Positions 19,402 through 27,621 of a stretch of 64,000 nt of DNA are shown here, piece after piece. Below the pieces are notes generated by a model that was not told the origin of the DNA, did no database searches, and saw nothing but the letters and a program-made list of their open reading frames with translations. Each line of letters begins with the position of its first letter. Position 1 is the stretch's first letter. The stretch comes from JADJOY01 sp016713535 [NCBI: Deltaproteobacteria bacterium]. GTDB lineage: Bacteria; JADJOY01. The translations under genes and the position numbers were made by a program. The DNA lies in assembly GCA_016713535.1 (NCBI GenBank), contig JADJOY010000021.1, positions 1-64,000 of the forward strand, read 5' to 3'.

Positions 19402-20346
19402 CTACCACGTGGTGCTGAAGAACTGCTTCATCCAGCGGCGGTAGACGCCGAACGGCCCGTCGCCCTCCACCAGGAAGGGCCGCGTCAGGTACGCCTTGTT
19501 CTCCCAGATCGGGATGTCCTGGAGCATCTGCTTCTCGAGGTCGCGGATGATCGCGGCGCCGACACCGTGCTTGTCCGAGGCGCCGTCCACCGCGTGCACC
19601 GAATACGCGAACGTCACGTCGGTGGCCTCCTCGTCGACGGGAGTGGCGGTGTTGACCATCCAGGTCTCGATGATGCCGGTGAGGTGCACGGTCTGGAACG
19701 CCGGGCCGTAGTCGGTGGTGTCGATGCCGCCCGGGATCTCGCCCTTGGGAGTGCCGAGCTTCATGCGGCTCTGGCAGCGCAGGATCGGCCCGTCGGCCTC
19801 GACGGTGCTCTCCGGCATGGTGTGGGCGCCGTGCACGTACACGAAGTGGGCGCGGTCGACGGCGTTCTCGTTCATGTCGAGCCAGCGGCTCTTCACCGTC
19901 CAGCGCAGGATCCTGTAGGGCGTCCAGTCGGGCTGGCCGTAGTGCGGCAGGTCCGGCAGCTCGAAGCTCGGCGCGGCGTCTTGGTCGTGGTGCCAGACCA
20001 GCACCAGGCCGTTTTTCTCGACCACCGGCCAGGTGCGCAGGCGCGCATTGGCCGGCGGGCGCTCGCTGTAGGGGACGCGCTTGCACGCGCCGTCGGCGCC
20101 CCACTCCCAGGCGTGGAAGGGGCAGCGGATGCGATCGCCGTCGACGATGGTGCCGCCCACGCCGAGGTGGGCGCCGAGGTGCGGGCAGATCGCGTCGAGG
20201 ACGTGGGCGGTGCCGGCCGAGTCGCGGAAGATCACCAGGTCGCGGCCGAGGTAGTGGGCCGACTTGAGCACGCCCGGCGTGAGCTCGTCCGAGTAGGCGA
20301 CGCGGAACCAGCCGTTGGCGTACGCGGGGAAGGGGAAGCGGCTCAC
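19402..20346 (-). CDS. Rieske non-haem iron oxygenase, large subunit
   Basis: Oxygenase component of a ring-hydroxylating or KshA-like monooxygenase system. The Rieske [2Fe-2S] ligands are Cys54/His56 and Cys75/His78 (ICPHLGAHLG ... RCPFHAWEW). The mononuclear iron site is in MNENAVDRAHFVYVHG, with His167 and His172. Length 314 residues is compact, close to steroid 9-alpha-hydroxylase-type enzymes. No reductase or ferredoxin gene is adjacent. A perfect palindrome lies 40 bp upstream of its start and shares an arm with the TetR operator at 13313. Likely first gene of the 20346-to-16198 operon. Confidence 0.88.
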   Translation of the reverse strand: MSRFPFPAYANGWFRVAYSDELTPGVLKSAHYLGRDLVIFRDSAGTAHVLDAICPHLGAHLGVGGTIVDGDRIRCPFHAWEWGADGACKRVPYSERPPANARLRTWPVVEKNGLVLVWHHDQDAAPSFELPDLPHYGQPDWTPYRILRWTVKSRWLDMNENAVDRAHFVYVHGAHTMPESTVEADGPILRCQSRMKLGTPKGEIPGGIDTTDYGPAFQTVHLTGIIETWMVNTATPVDEEATDVTFAYSVHAVDGASDKHGVGAAIIRDLEKQMLQDIPIWENKAYLTRPFLVEGDGPFGVYRRWMKQFFSTTW

Positions 20347-20386
20347 GGGGGCGGCCTCGTTTCGCGCTGGAAGGGCGCGTCCGAAG

Positions 20387-20407
20387 TTTTTGACGAATCG
20401 TCAAAAA
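20387..20407. promoter_or_regulatory. Perfect palindromic operator upstream of Rieske oxygenase
   Basis: Left arm TTTTTGACGA, one central A, right arm TCGTCAAAAA: a perfect 21-bp inverted repeat located 41-61 bp before the oxygenase start. The left arm recurs exactly in the TetR/acyl-CoA dehydrogenase gap 7 kb away. This suggests both transcription units belong to one regulon under the TetR protein at 12572-13258. Confidence 0.6.
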
Positions 20408-20623
20408 ACACCTTAGCCGTGCGCCGAAGGGGGCGCAAGGCGGGCTCGGGAGCGCGGTGGGCGGGCCATTCGCACGCGAATCGGGCGATCGTCTTCAGCT
20501 ATCGAACGAAGAGAATATGGGTATTGGACCAATCGAACGCGCAGACGCATGTTGGCCCTCGTCGGGCGCGCCCACGACGGGCCCGCACCGCGACGAACCG
20601 CAACCCAGCCGAGGAGAGACGCC

Positions 20624-21102
20624 ATGTACCCGAGCCCCAGCAAGCTGCCCGAAGCCGCCCGCACCACGCTGGTCCAGACCTTGAACGAGCGCCTCGCGGA
20701 TGGGCTGGACTTGCACGGCCAGATCAAGGTCGCCCACTGGAACATCAAGGGGCCGCAGTTTCCGTCGCTGCACCCGCTCTTCGAGACCTTCGCGGTGAGC
20801 CTCGCGAACCACAACGACGCGATCGCCGAGCGCGCGGTCACGCTGGGCGGCAAGGCCTACGGCACCGCGCGGCGCGTGGCGCGCGCTTCGCGCCTCGCCG
20901 AGTACCCCGAGGAGACGGCCCGCGACATGGAGCACGTGGCGCACCTCGCGGAGCGGATCGAGAGCTACCTCGACGGGCTGCGCGAGTCCCGCGGGGCGTG
21001 GCCGAGAAGGCCGGCGACACCGACACCGTCGACCTCTTCACCGGGATCGTGACCGAGTTCGAGAAGCACGCGTGGTTCCTGCGCGCGTCGCTCGCGAGCT
21101 GA
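20624..21102 (+). CDS. dps: Dps/ferritin-like DNA-protection protein (one frame break)
   Basis: Ferritin-like dodecamer that stores iron and protects DNA under oxidative stress. The ferroxidase region is visible: LADGLDLHGQIKVAHWNIKGPQFPSLHPLFE, followed by NHNDAIAERAVTLGG. The protein continues after a frame change near 20990 into DTDTVDLFTGIVTEFEKHAWFLRASLAS, which is the normal Dps end. Joined length is about 158 residues, as expected. Start ATG 20624 follows GAGGAGAG. The upstream DNA (20480-20545) is AT-richer and probably holds the promoter. Confidence 0.88.
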
Positions 21103-21108
21103 AGGGCC

Positions 21109-22546
21109 GGTCGTCGACGGAGCGACGACCCTCCACGAGCCGCTGGAGGGCGCCGCTCCGTCGGCGCCGCGGCGTCGGCTCCGGTTTGCCCTCCGCGGCC
21201 GCGAAGGATCGCGGCCCTCCAGCGCCGGGGCGGACGCCAGGCGGGAGGGCTCACGCCCTCCCCTACACGCCCACGCGCGACGACGGAGCGACGAGGCTCC
21301 ACGATCGGCTGGAGGGCGCCGCTCCGTCGGCGCCGCGGATCGATCGCCGTGGAGGGCGGCCGCTTCGTCGGCCGCCGCCACCCCAACGCTGGGGTCGTCG
21401 ACGAAGCGACGACCCTCCAGCGGAGGTGCGCACCTGGAGCGCGTCCGCTCCGCCGGACGCCAGGCGGGAGGGCTCACGCCCTCCCCTACACGCCCACGCG
21501 CGACGACGGAGCGACGAGGCTCCACGATCGGCTGGAGGGCGCCGCTCCGTCGGCGCCGCGGATCGATCGCCGTGGAGGGCGGCAGCTTCGTCGGCCGCCC
21601 CAGCGCTCGTCCCTGGGGTCGTCGACGAAGCGACGACCCTCCAGCGGAGGCGCGCACCTGGAGCGCGTCCGCTCCGCCGGACGCCAGGCGGGAGGGCTCA
21701 CGCCCTCCCCTACACACCCACGCGCGACGACGGAGCGACGAGGCTCCACGATCGGCTGGAGGGCGCCGCTCCGTCGGCGCCGCGGATCGATCGCCGTGGA
21801 GGGCGGCCGCTTCGTCGGCCGCCCCAGCGCTTCGTCCCTGGGGTCGTCGACGAAGCGACGACCCTCCAGCGGAGGTGCGCACCTGGAGCGCGTCCGCTCC
21901 GCCGGACGCCAGGCGGGAGGGCTCACGCCCTCCCCTACACGCCCAGGCGCGACGACGGAGCGACGAGGCTCCACGATCGGCTGGAGGGCGCCGCTCCGTC
22001 GGCGCCGCGGATCGATCGCCGTGGAGGGCGGCCGCTTCGTCGGCCGCCCCAGCGCTCGTCCCTGGGGTCGTCGACGAAGCGACGACCCTCCAGCGGAGGC
22101 GCGCACCTGGAGCGCGTCCGCTCCGCCGGACGCCAGGCGGGAGGGCTCACGCCCTCCCCTACACACCCACGCGCGACGACGGAGCGACGAGGCTCCACGA
22201 TCGGCTGGAGGGCGCCGCTCCGTCGGCGCCGCGGATCGATCGCCGTGGAGGGCGGCCGCTTCGTCGGCCGCCCCAGCGCTCGTCCCTGGGGTCATCGACG
22301 AAGCGACGACCCTCCAGCGGAGGTGCGCACCTGGAGCGCGTCCGCTCCGCCGGACGCCAGGCGGAGGGCTCACGCCCTCCCCTACACGCCCACGCGCGGC
22401 GACGGAGCGACGACGCTCCACGATCGGCTGGAGGGCGCCGCTCCGTCGGCGCCGCGGATCGATCGCCGTGGAGGGCGGCCGCTTCGTCGGCCGCCGCCAA
22501 CCCAACGCTGGGGTCGTCGACGAAGCGACGACCCTCCAGCGCAAGC
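21109..22546. repeat. Tandem array of about six ~224-bp units built from REP-like hairpins
   Basis: No gene is present between dps and the MmyB regulator. A marker (GCGGATCGATCGCC) recurs at 21335, 21558, 21782, 22007, 22231 and 22454, giving periods of 223, 224, 225, 224 and 223. Each unit carries stems GGCGCCG (loop CTCCGT), GGCGGCCG (CTTCGT), GGGTCGTCG (ACGAAG), GCGTCCG (CTCCGC) and GGAGGGC (TCAC), all perfectly self-complementary. A lone hairpin GGTCGTCG with loop ACGGAG at 21109-21130 opens the region. Long ORFs cross the array only because stops are rare and the unit is not a multiple of three. Confidence 0.9.
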
Positions 22547-22564
22547 CCAGCGATCGATCGCGGC

Positions 22565-23375
22565 TCACTCGACGAAGCGCTGGCAGGCGGCGCGGGTGGC
22601 TTCGTCGAGGGGGGTAGTACGACTCGATCCGCAGCTCCTGGACGCGCACGTTCTGCGGTGCGCTGAAGGCGGTGAGGGTCGTGAGGAAGCTCAGCACCTC
22701 GTCGCCGACCGCGATCCGCACCGTGAAGCACGGCTGTGTCGGCTCGGAGAGGTCGGGCTGGCGCCACTCGCTCGGGATCCCGGGACGCGAGAGCAGGCGA
22801 TCGAGCATCGCCGAGAGCGAGCCGTCGTCGAGCTCGCCGAGCGCCTCGCGGTGCAGCCGATCGAGCACCAGCCTGCAGGTCCGCTCCCAGTCGAGGATGT
22901 GCGGCCTGAGGAGCGCCGGGTCGAGCATCGCCTCGAGCAGGTTCACGGTCGCGAGGTCGGGGAGCTCGGGCAGGAGCCGCGCGAAGAGCGCGAACGCGCC
23001 CACGTTGGCGTCGATCAGGTCGTAGGTGCGGCCCATCACGATCAGGGGATAGGGCTCCTGCTGGCGCTTCATCTCCTCGATCGTCTGCTGAATGAGCGCC
23101 GGCAGCGCCTCGCCGTCGGGCTCGCCGAACTCGCCCTCGAAGCCCGCCGCGCGCAAGAGCGCGTTCTGGTCGCGCAGCGGCACGTCGAGGGTGGCGCCGA
23201 GGCGCAGCACCATCTCGCGGCTCGGCTTGGCGCGCGCGGTCTCGAGGAAGCTCACGTGGCGCGCCGAGACGTCGGCGGCGAGGGCGAGGTCGAGCTGGCT
23301 CAAGCCGCGCTTGGCGCGCCAGTGCTTGAGGAGGGCGGGGAAGAGGCCGGCGTTGGTGGTCGATCGGCTGGGCAT
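22565..23375 (-). CDS. XRE-family regulator with MmyB-like ligand-binding domain
   Basis: N-terminal helix-turn-helix LLKHWRAKRGLSQLDLALAADVSARHVSFLETARAKPSREMVLRLG is followed by the MmyB-like sensor domain. Visible blocks are QQEPYPLIVMGRTYDLIDAN, NLLEAMLDPALLRPHILDWE and LSFLTTLTAFSAPQNVRVQELRIESYYP. One extra C in a C-run near 22612 breaks the frame; corrected, the protein ends DEATRAACQRFVE at 22565, the usual family ending. It is divergent from 23532-24709 and probably regulates that pair. Confidence 0.85.
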
Positions 23376-23413
23376 GGCGCGTAGGGTCGCTCCACGCCCG
23401 AGCGCCGTCACTT

Positions 23414-23425
23414 ACCTCGTGAGGT
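23414..23425. promoter_or_regulatory. Candidate MmyB-type operator
   Basis: ACCTCGTGAGGT is an inverted repeat with five-base arms ACCTC/GAGGT and a two-base centre. It lies 39-50 bp upstream of the XRE/MmyB gene and about 107 bp before the divergent DUF2834 gene. The only support is symmetry and position. Confidence 0.4.
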
Positions 23426-23531
23426 CGTTGCGGCGCCCGCGCGGCGAACGCACCTTGCTGGCCGCAACCGAGCCGCTCGGAGCGCTCGTCGCGGCGCCGC
23501 GCCGCGACCGCCCGAGCACGAAAGGACCGCC

Positions 23532-23825
23532 ATGCCGCGCGCTGTCTTGATCGCCATCCTGATCCCGTTCTCCGCGCTCACCGCCGCTGCGGTCTGGCAT
23601 CACGGCTACTGGGGCATCGTGGCGCCCCACCTCCAGAGCCTCGCAGGGGGCCAGGTCCTCGCCGACCTGGTGATCGCCCTCACGCTGGTCATGACGTGGA
23701 TGTGGCGCGACGCCCGCACCATGGGCCGCAACCCGTGGCCGTGGATCGTGGTGACGCTGGGCTTCGGCTCGTTCGGCCCGCTCTTCTACCTGTTGACTCG
23801 CCCCAGCCAGGGAGGTGAGCGATGA
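23532..23825 (+). CDS. DUF2834-like small membrane protein
   Basis: A 97-residue protein with three hydrophobic segments: AVLIAILIPFSALTAAAVW, LADLVIALTLVMTWMW and WIVVTLGFGSFGPLFYLLT. The WxDART pattern after the second helix (MWRDARTMG) is typical of DUF2834. Function is unknown. Its stop overlaps the start of the hydrolase gene by ATGA, so the two are translationally coupled, and both are divergent from the MmyB regulator. Confidence 0.75.
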   Translation: MPRAVLIAILIPFSALTAAAVWHHGYWGIVAPHLQSLAGGQVLADLVIALTLVMTWMWRDARTMGRNPWPWIVVTLGFGSFGPLFYLLTRPSQGGER

Positions 23826-24709
23826 GCGCCATCACCCTCGACGACGTCATTCGCACCCTGCGCGCCCCCGACGTGAGCCGCATCGACGTCGGCCACTCCC
23901 AGCTCGCCCACTACCGCTTCGGCGCCGGGCCGAGCCTGGTGTTCGTCCACGGCTGGCCGCTCCACTCGGCCACCTTTCGCGCCGTGATACCCGCGCTCGC
24001 CGAGCGCTTCACGTGTCAGGGGATCGATCTGCCCGCGGCAGGCCGCTCGATCTCCGCGGCGACCACGCCGCTCACCCTCCACGGCTACGCCGAGAGCCTG
24101 CGCCGCGCGATCGACGCCCTCGGGCTCGAGCGCTACGTGCTCGTCGCCCACGACAGCGGCGCCGGCATCGCGCGCTTCCTCGCCGCGGAAGATCCGCGCG
24201 CCGTGGGACTGGTGCTCGGCGACACGGAGATCCCGGGCTTCACGCCCGCGATCATCCGCCTCTACCAGGCGACGCTGCGGGTGCCGGGCGGCACCGCGAT
24301 CGTGCGGCGGCTGCTCGGGCTCGGCGCGGTGCGCCGCTCGCCGCTCGGCTTCGGCGGCTGCTTCAGCGATCCGCGCTTCGTCGACGGCGAGTTCGGCGCG
24401 TGGTTCGTGCGCCCGCTCCTCGAGGACGATCGCTACTTCGAGGCGCAGCTCGGGCTCTTGCGCGCGTTACGTCAGAGCGAGGTCGACCAGCTCGCCGACG
24501 CGCACCGCCAGATCCGCGTCCCGGTGCGCTTCGTGTGGGGCACCGACGACCCGATCTTCCCGATCGCGCGAGCGCGCCCGATGAAGGACCAGCTCGCCGG
24601 CCCCGTCGAGTGGTTCGAGCTCGCGGGAGCGCGCGCCTTCCACCACGAGGATCGCCCCGCCGAGTTCGCCCGCCACGTCGCCGAGCACGCCACGCGCTGC
24701 TTCGGGTGA
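23822..24709 (+). CDS. Alpha/beta hydrolase with Asp nucleophile (epoxide hydrolase/dehalogenase-like)
   Basis: A 295-residue alpha/beta hydrolase. The oxyanion motif is HGWP (residues 43-46). The nucleophile elbow reads LVAHDSGAG with Asp111 where esterases have Ser, as in epoxide hydrolases and haloalkane or fluoroacetate dehalogenases. The acid is in FVWGTDDPIFP and the catalytic His in AFHHEDRP. The GHD or AHD elbow supports C-X or epoxide hydrolysis, but substrate is not predictable from sequence. It is coupled to the DUF2834 gene. Confidence 0.8.
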   Translation: MSAITLDDVIRTLRAPDVSRIDVGHSQLAHYRFGAGPSLVFVHGWPLHSATFRAVIPALAERFTCQGIDLPAAGRSISAATTPLTLHGYAESLRRAIDALGLERYVLVAHDSGAGIARFLAAEDPRAVGLVLGDTEIPGFTPAIIRLYQATLRVPGGTAIVRRLLGLGAVRRSPLGFGGCFSDPRFVDGEFGAWFVRPLLEDDRYFEAQLGLLRALRQSEVDQLADAHRQIRVPVRFVWGTDDPIFPIARARPMKDQLAGPVEWFELAGARAFHHEDRPAEFARHVAEHATRCFG

Positions 24710-24745
24710 GGGCGCAGGAGCGCGGGTTCGCCGAATGTGACGCTC

Positions 24746-24825
24746 GACGGGGGACGGAGCCCCCGTCGCTACGACCACGGGCTCACCCGTCGTGTTCGTA
24801 GGGCGGGGGCCTCCGTGCCCCCGCC
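24746..24825 (-). repeat. Two REP-like hairpins in opposite orientation
   Basis: First hairpin: GACGGGGG / CCCCCGTC with loop ACGGAG, followed by GCTAC (24746-24771). Second: GGCGGGGGC / GCCCCCGCC with loop CTCCGT (24802-24825), preceded by GTAG. The two converge on each other between converging genes and may also act as a bidirectional terminator. Confidence 0.7.
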
Positions 24826-24880
24826 GCCAGCACACACGACGCTCGACGGCCCGGCGCCGCGTACGGGTTCGCGCCCGCGC

Positions 24881-26071
24881 TCACCGCGGCAGGCCGAGGA
24901 CCCGGGTGGCGATGATGTTGCGCTGGACCTCGGAGGTGCCGGCGTAGATCGTGGCGGCGCGTGACCACAGCGCCTCGTAGGCCCAGTAGCCGTCGTCGAT
25001 CGCGAGGTCGTCGCCGCGCCGCACCAGCGCCGCCGGTCCCATCAGGTCGACGGCGAACTCCTTCACGCGCTGGTCGAGGCTCGACCACAGGATCTTGAGG
25101 GTCGAGCCCTCGGGGCCGGGGACGCCGTGCTTCTCGATGGTGCTGGCATTCCGGTACGCGGTCATGCGCAGGATCAGGTTCTGCGCCGCGAAGTCCATGA
25201 GCTTCTGCCGCACCAGCGGGTCCTGGGCGGCGGTGGTGCCGTCCGCGCGCGGCGTCTTCCTGGCGATCTCCATGAGCCGCTCGACCTCGGCGGCGAGGCG
25301 CGCGTGCTGCGCCGAGCTGCCGCGCTCGTGGGCGAGGGTGTGCATGACGATGTCCCAGCCGCGGTCCACCGTGCCGACCACGTTCTCGAGCGGGACCTCG
25401 CAGCCGTCGAAGAAGACCTCGTTGAACCACGCCTCGCCGGTCATCTCGACCAGCGGCCGGATGGTGATGCCGGGGCTTCGCATGTCCACCAGCAGGAACG
25501 AGAGCCCCTTGTGGCGCACCGAGGTGGGATCGGTGCGGACCACGAGGATGCACCAGTCGGCCTGGTGAGCGAAGCTCGTCCAGGTCTTCTGGCCGGTGAC
25601 GACGATCTTGTCGCCGCGCACCTCGCCGCGGGTGCGCAAGCTCGCCAGGTCGCTGCCGGCGTTGGGCTCGGAGAAGCCCTGGCACCAGATCTCCTCGCCG
25701 GTCAGGATTTTCTGCAGGAAGCGCTCTTTCTGCCACGGCTTGCCGTGGGCGATCACCGTCGGCCCGACCAGCGCCGTGCCGACCGACAGGTTGATCATGT
25801 TGGGCGCCTCGAGGCGCGTGTACTCCTCGGCCCAGATCAGGTACTCGATCGTGCCGATCGCGCGCCCGCCGTACTCCTTCGGCCAGTTGAGGCCGGCCCA
25901 GCCGCCCTCGAAGAGCTTCCTCTGCCAGCGCTTCAGGAACGCGACGCGCTCCGCGGCGTCCTCGGGCTCGCGCACCTTCCCCTCGCGCCAGCCCTCGGGG
26001 AGGTTCCGCTCGAGCCAGGTGCGGACCTCGCGGCGGAAGGCGGCTTGCTCGGGCGTGTCGCGCAGGTCCAT
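24881..26071 (-). CDS. Acyl-CoA dehydrogenase
   Basis: A 396-residue FAD enzyme of the long actinobacterial/deltaproteobacterial type. The N-terminal part has DTPEQAAFRREVRTWLERNLP and WPKEYGGRAIGTIEYLIWAEE. The FAD/substrate loop is WCQGFSEPNAGSDLASLRTRGE, then KIVVTGQKTWTSFAHQADWCILVVRTD. The closing AATIYAGTSEVQRNIIATRVLGLPR is the standard C-terminal signature. The substrate is probably a branched, cyclic or steroid-side-chain acyl-CoA, by analogy only. It stands alone and is divergent from the surface protein at 26322. Confidence 0.92.
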   Translation of the reverse strand: MDLRDTPEQAAFRREVRTWLERNLPEGWREGKVREPEDAAERVAFLKRWQRKLFEGGWAGLNWPKEYGGRAIGTIEYLIWAEEYTRLEAPNMINLSVGTALVGPTVIAHGKPWQKERFLQKILTGEEIWCQGFSEPNAGSDLASLRTRGEVRGDKIVVTGQKTWTSFAHQADWCILVVRTDPTSVRHKGLSFLLVDMRSPGITIRPLVEMTGEAWFNEVFFDGCEVPLENVVGTVDRGWDIVMHTLAHERGSSAQHARLAAEVERLMEIARKTPRADGTTAAQDPLVRQKLMDFAAQNLILRMTAYRNASTIEKHGVPGPEGSTLKILWSSLDQRVKEFAVDLMGPAALVRRGDDLAIDDGYWAYEALWSRAATIYAGTSEVQRNIIATRVLGLPR

Positions 26072-26175
26072 GGGCGGCTCCGATCGCGAGAGGTGACGTG
26101 GGCGGCGGCTGCGCCGCCACGATCGCCCGCGCCGAACGAGCGATCAAGAGGCCCCCGCAGCCGTGGCCAGGTGTG

Positions 26176-26222
26176 CCGTCCGGACCGACCGGACGGGGGA
26201 TTGGATTGTGCGCTCCAATCCC
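26176..26222. promoter_or_regulatory. Two adjacent hairpins in divergent intergenic region
   Basis: CCGTCCGG / CCGGACGG with a five-base loop (26176-26196) directly abuts GGGATTGGA / TCCAATCCC with an eight-base loop (26197-26222). They lie about 100 bp upstream of the surface-protein gene. As the genes diverge they are unlikely to be terminators, and a leader-RNA structure or operator is possible. Confidence 0.4.
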
Positions 26223-26321
26223 GGGAGCGTGGATGGGCACCGTCAGGGCGCCGATCGCTGGCCGGATGTCCCGGCGGAGTCGGCGCCGTAAGCACGATCC
26301 CCGGGGGGGGCGGAGGTGCTC

Positions 26322-27621
26322 ATGCGGAGCTTCACGAAGGGTCCGGTATCCCTGTTCACGGCGATGGCGCTCGCGTCCTCGGCGTGGGCCGAAGCGGAGC
26401 CCGACCAGTGCACGATCGGCGGCAGCACGGCGCCTGGATACGTGCTGTCCGAGGTCGGCAGCGGGCTGCCGACCAACCAGATCGCCTTCACCAACCCGGC
26501 CACGCGCTGGGGTGAGGGCATGTACATCGCCAACCCGCTCGGCTCGCCGGCGGTGCTCAAGGTGAACCCGGACGGCTCGATCGCGCCGTTCGCGCTCGAC
26601 CCGATGATCCCCGGGCCCGGGTTCGGGGTCACGATGACGGAAGGCCCGAGCTTGCCGAACGCGATGATGATCTCGGCCGGAGTCCTCGGAAACGCGTCCA
26701 TTTACGCCCAGAGCGGCGCCGGAGTGGCGTCGGTGTTCGCGTTGCCGCCGAGCACCTGGGATCACGGCTACCTGAAGCTCGCCGAAGTGCCCAGCGGACC
26801 GAGCGGAAACACGCTATCGGCCCTTCAGCTCGTGTCGTGCGGGCTCGGTTGTGGCGGGTTGTTGGTCGCCGACGTCGATCCGGCGGGAGCCGTGGCTGGC
26901 GATTTCGGGCTCGGCGTGGGCTCCATGGGGCCGGTCGCGGTCCCCAATCAAGCCGCGAGCCCTTCCGGCAGCGGCTTCCCGTCGACCGTCTACGCGGCTG
27001 CGCCCGATGGAGTTGCGAGCCTCGGCCTATGGAATCGCCTCACCGGTCGCGACGACGCTACCTCCGAGCTGGTCGGCTTCGTCGTCCGCCTTCACGATCT
27101 ACGCCGACGTCGCGTTCGGCCCGGGAGTGCCCGGCTTCAGCGCCGACCTCTACGTTCTCGCGCTCTACGCGCCCGATCCCTCGGCGATCACCCAGACCCG
27201 CATCTACCGGGTGAACCCGTTCGGTGCCGCGCAGCTCATCGCGACGGTGCCGAGGGCCGATAACACGTCGTTCATGATCGATCGGGTCGGCGGCCTCGCG
27301 TTCGGGCGCGGCGGCGCCTTCGGTCGTGACCTCTACTTCTCGGCGGGGGACCTGATCTGCCGGCTCGGCGCGCCGGACCAGGACGGCGACGGCATCTTCG
27401 ACTCGCTCGACAACTGCCCGACGATCGCGAACTTCACCCAGGTGGACACCGACGGCGACGGGCGCGGTGACGCCTGCGACGCCTTCCCGACCAACCCGAG
27501 CTGCACGATCGTCCCCGGCAGCGACGTCTCCGCCGCGGCGAGCGCGTGGCCGTGGCTGGCACCGCTCGGCGTGGGGCTGGTGGCGCGGCGCCTGCGGCGC
27601 TCGCGGCGTCCCGAGGCGTGA
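26322..27621 (+). CDS. Secreted surface protein with type 3 Ca-binding repeats and C-terminal sorting-like tail (one frame break)
   Basis: Signal peptide [23 protein letters not shown], then about 330 residues of beta-rich domain with no family I recognise. Thrombospondin type 3-like calcium repeats follow: [15 protein letters not shown] and [15 protein letters not shown]. The last 30 residues are a hydrophobic helix ([14 protein letters not shown]) and an Arg cluster (RRLRRSRRP), resembling PEP-CTERM/MYXO-CTERM-type sorting tails. The frame changes near 27090. ATG 26322 was chosen over GTG 26316 because GGAGG lies just upstream. Confidence 0.7.

Noticed and set aside
21072-23384. Very long open frames on both strands (770 aa plus, 641 aa minus) over the tandem array
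   Set aside because: They are repetitive Arg/Ala/Pro-rich shadows that stay open because stops are rare in GC-rich repeats; unit length is not a multiple of three and only the 3' part of the minus ORF (MmyB regulator) is real.
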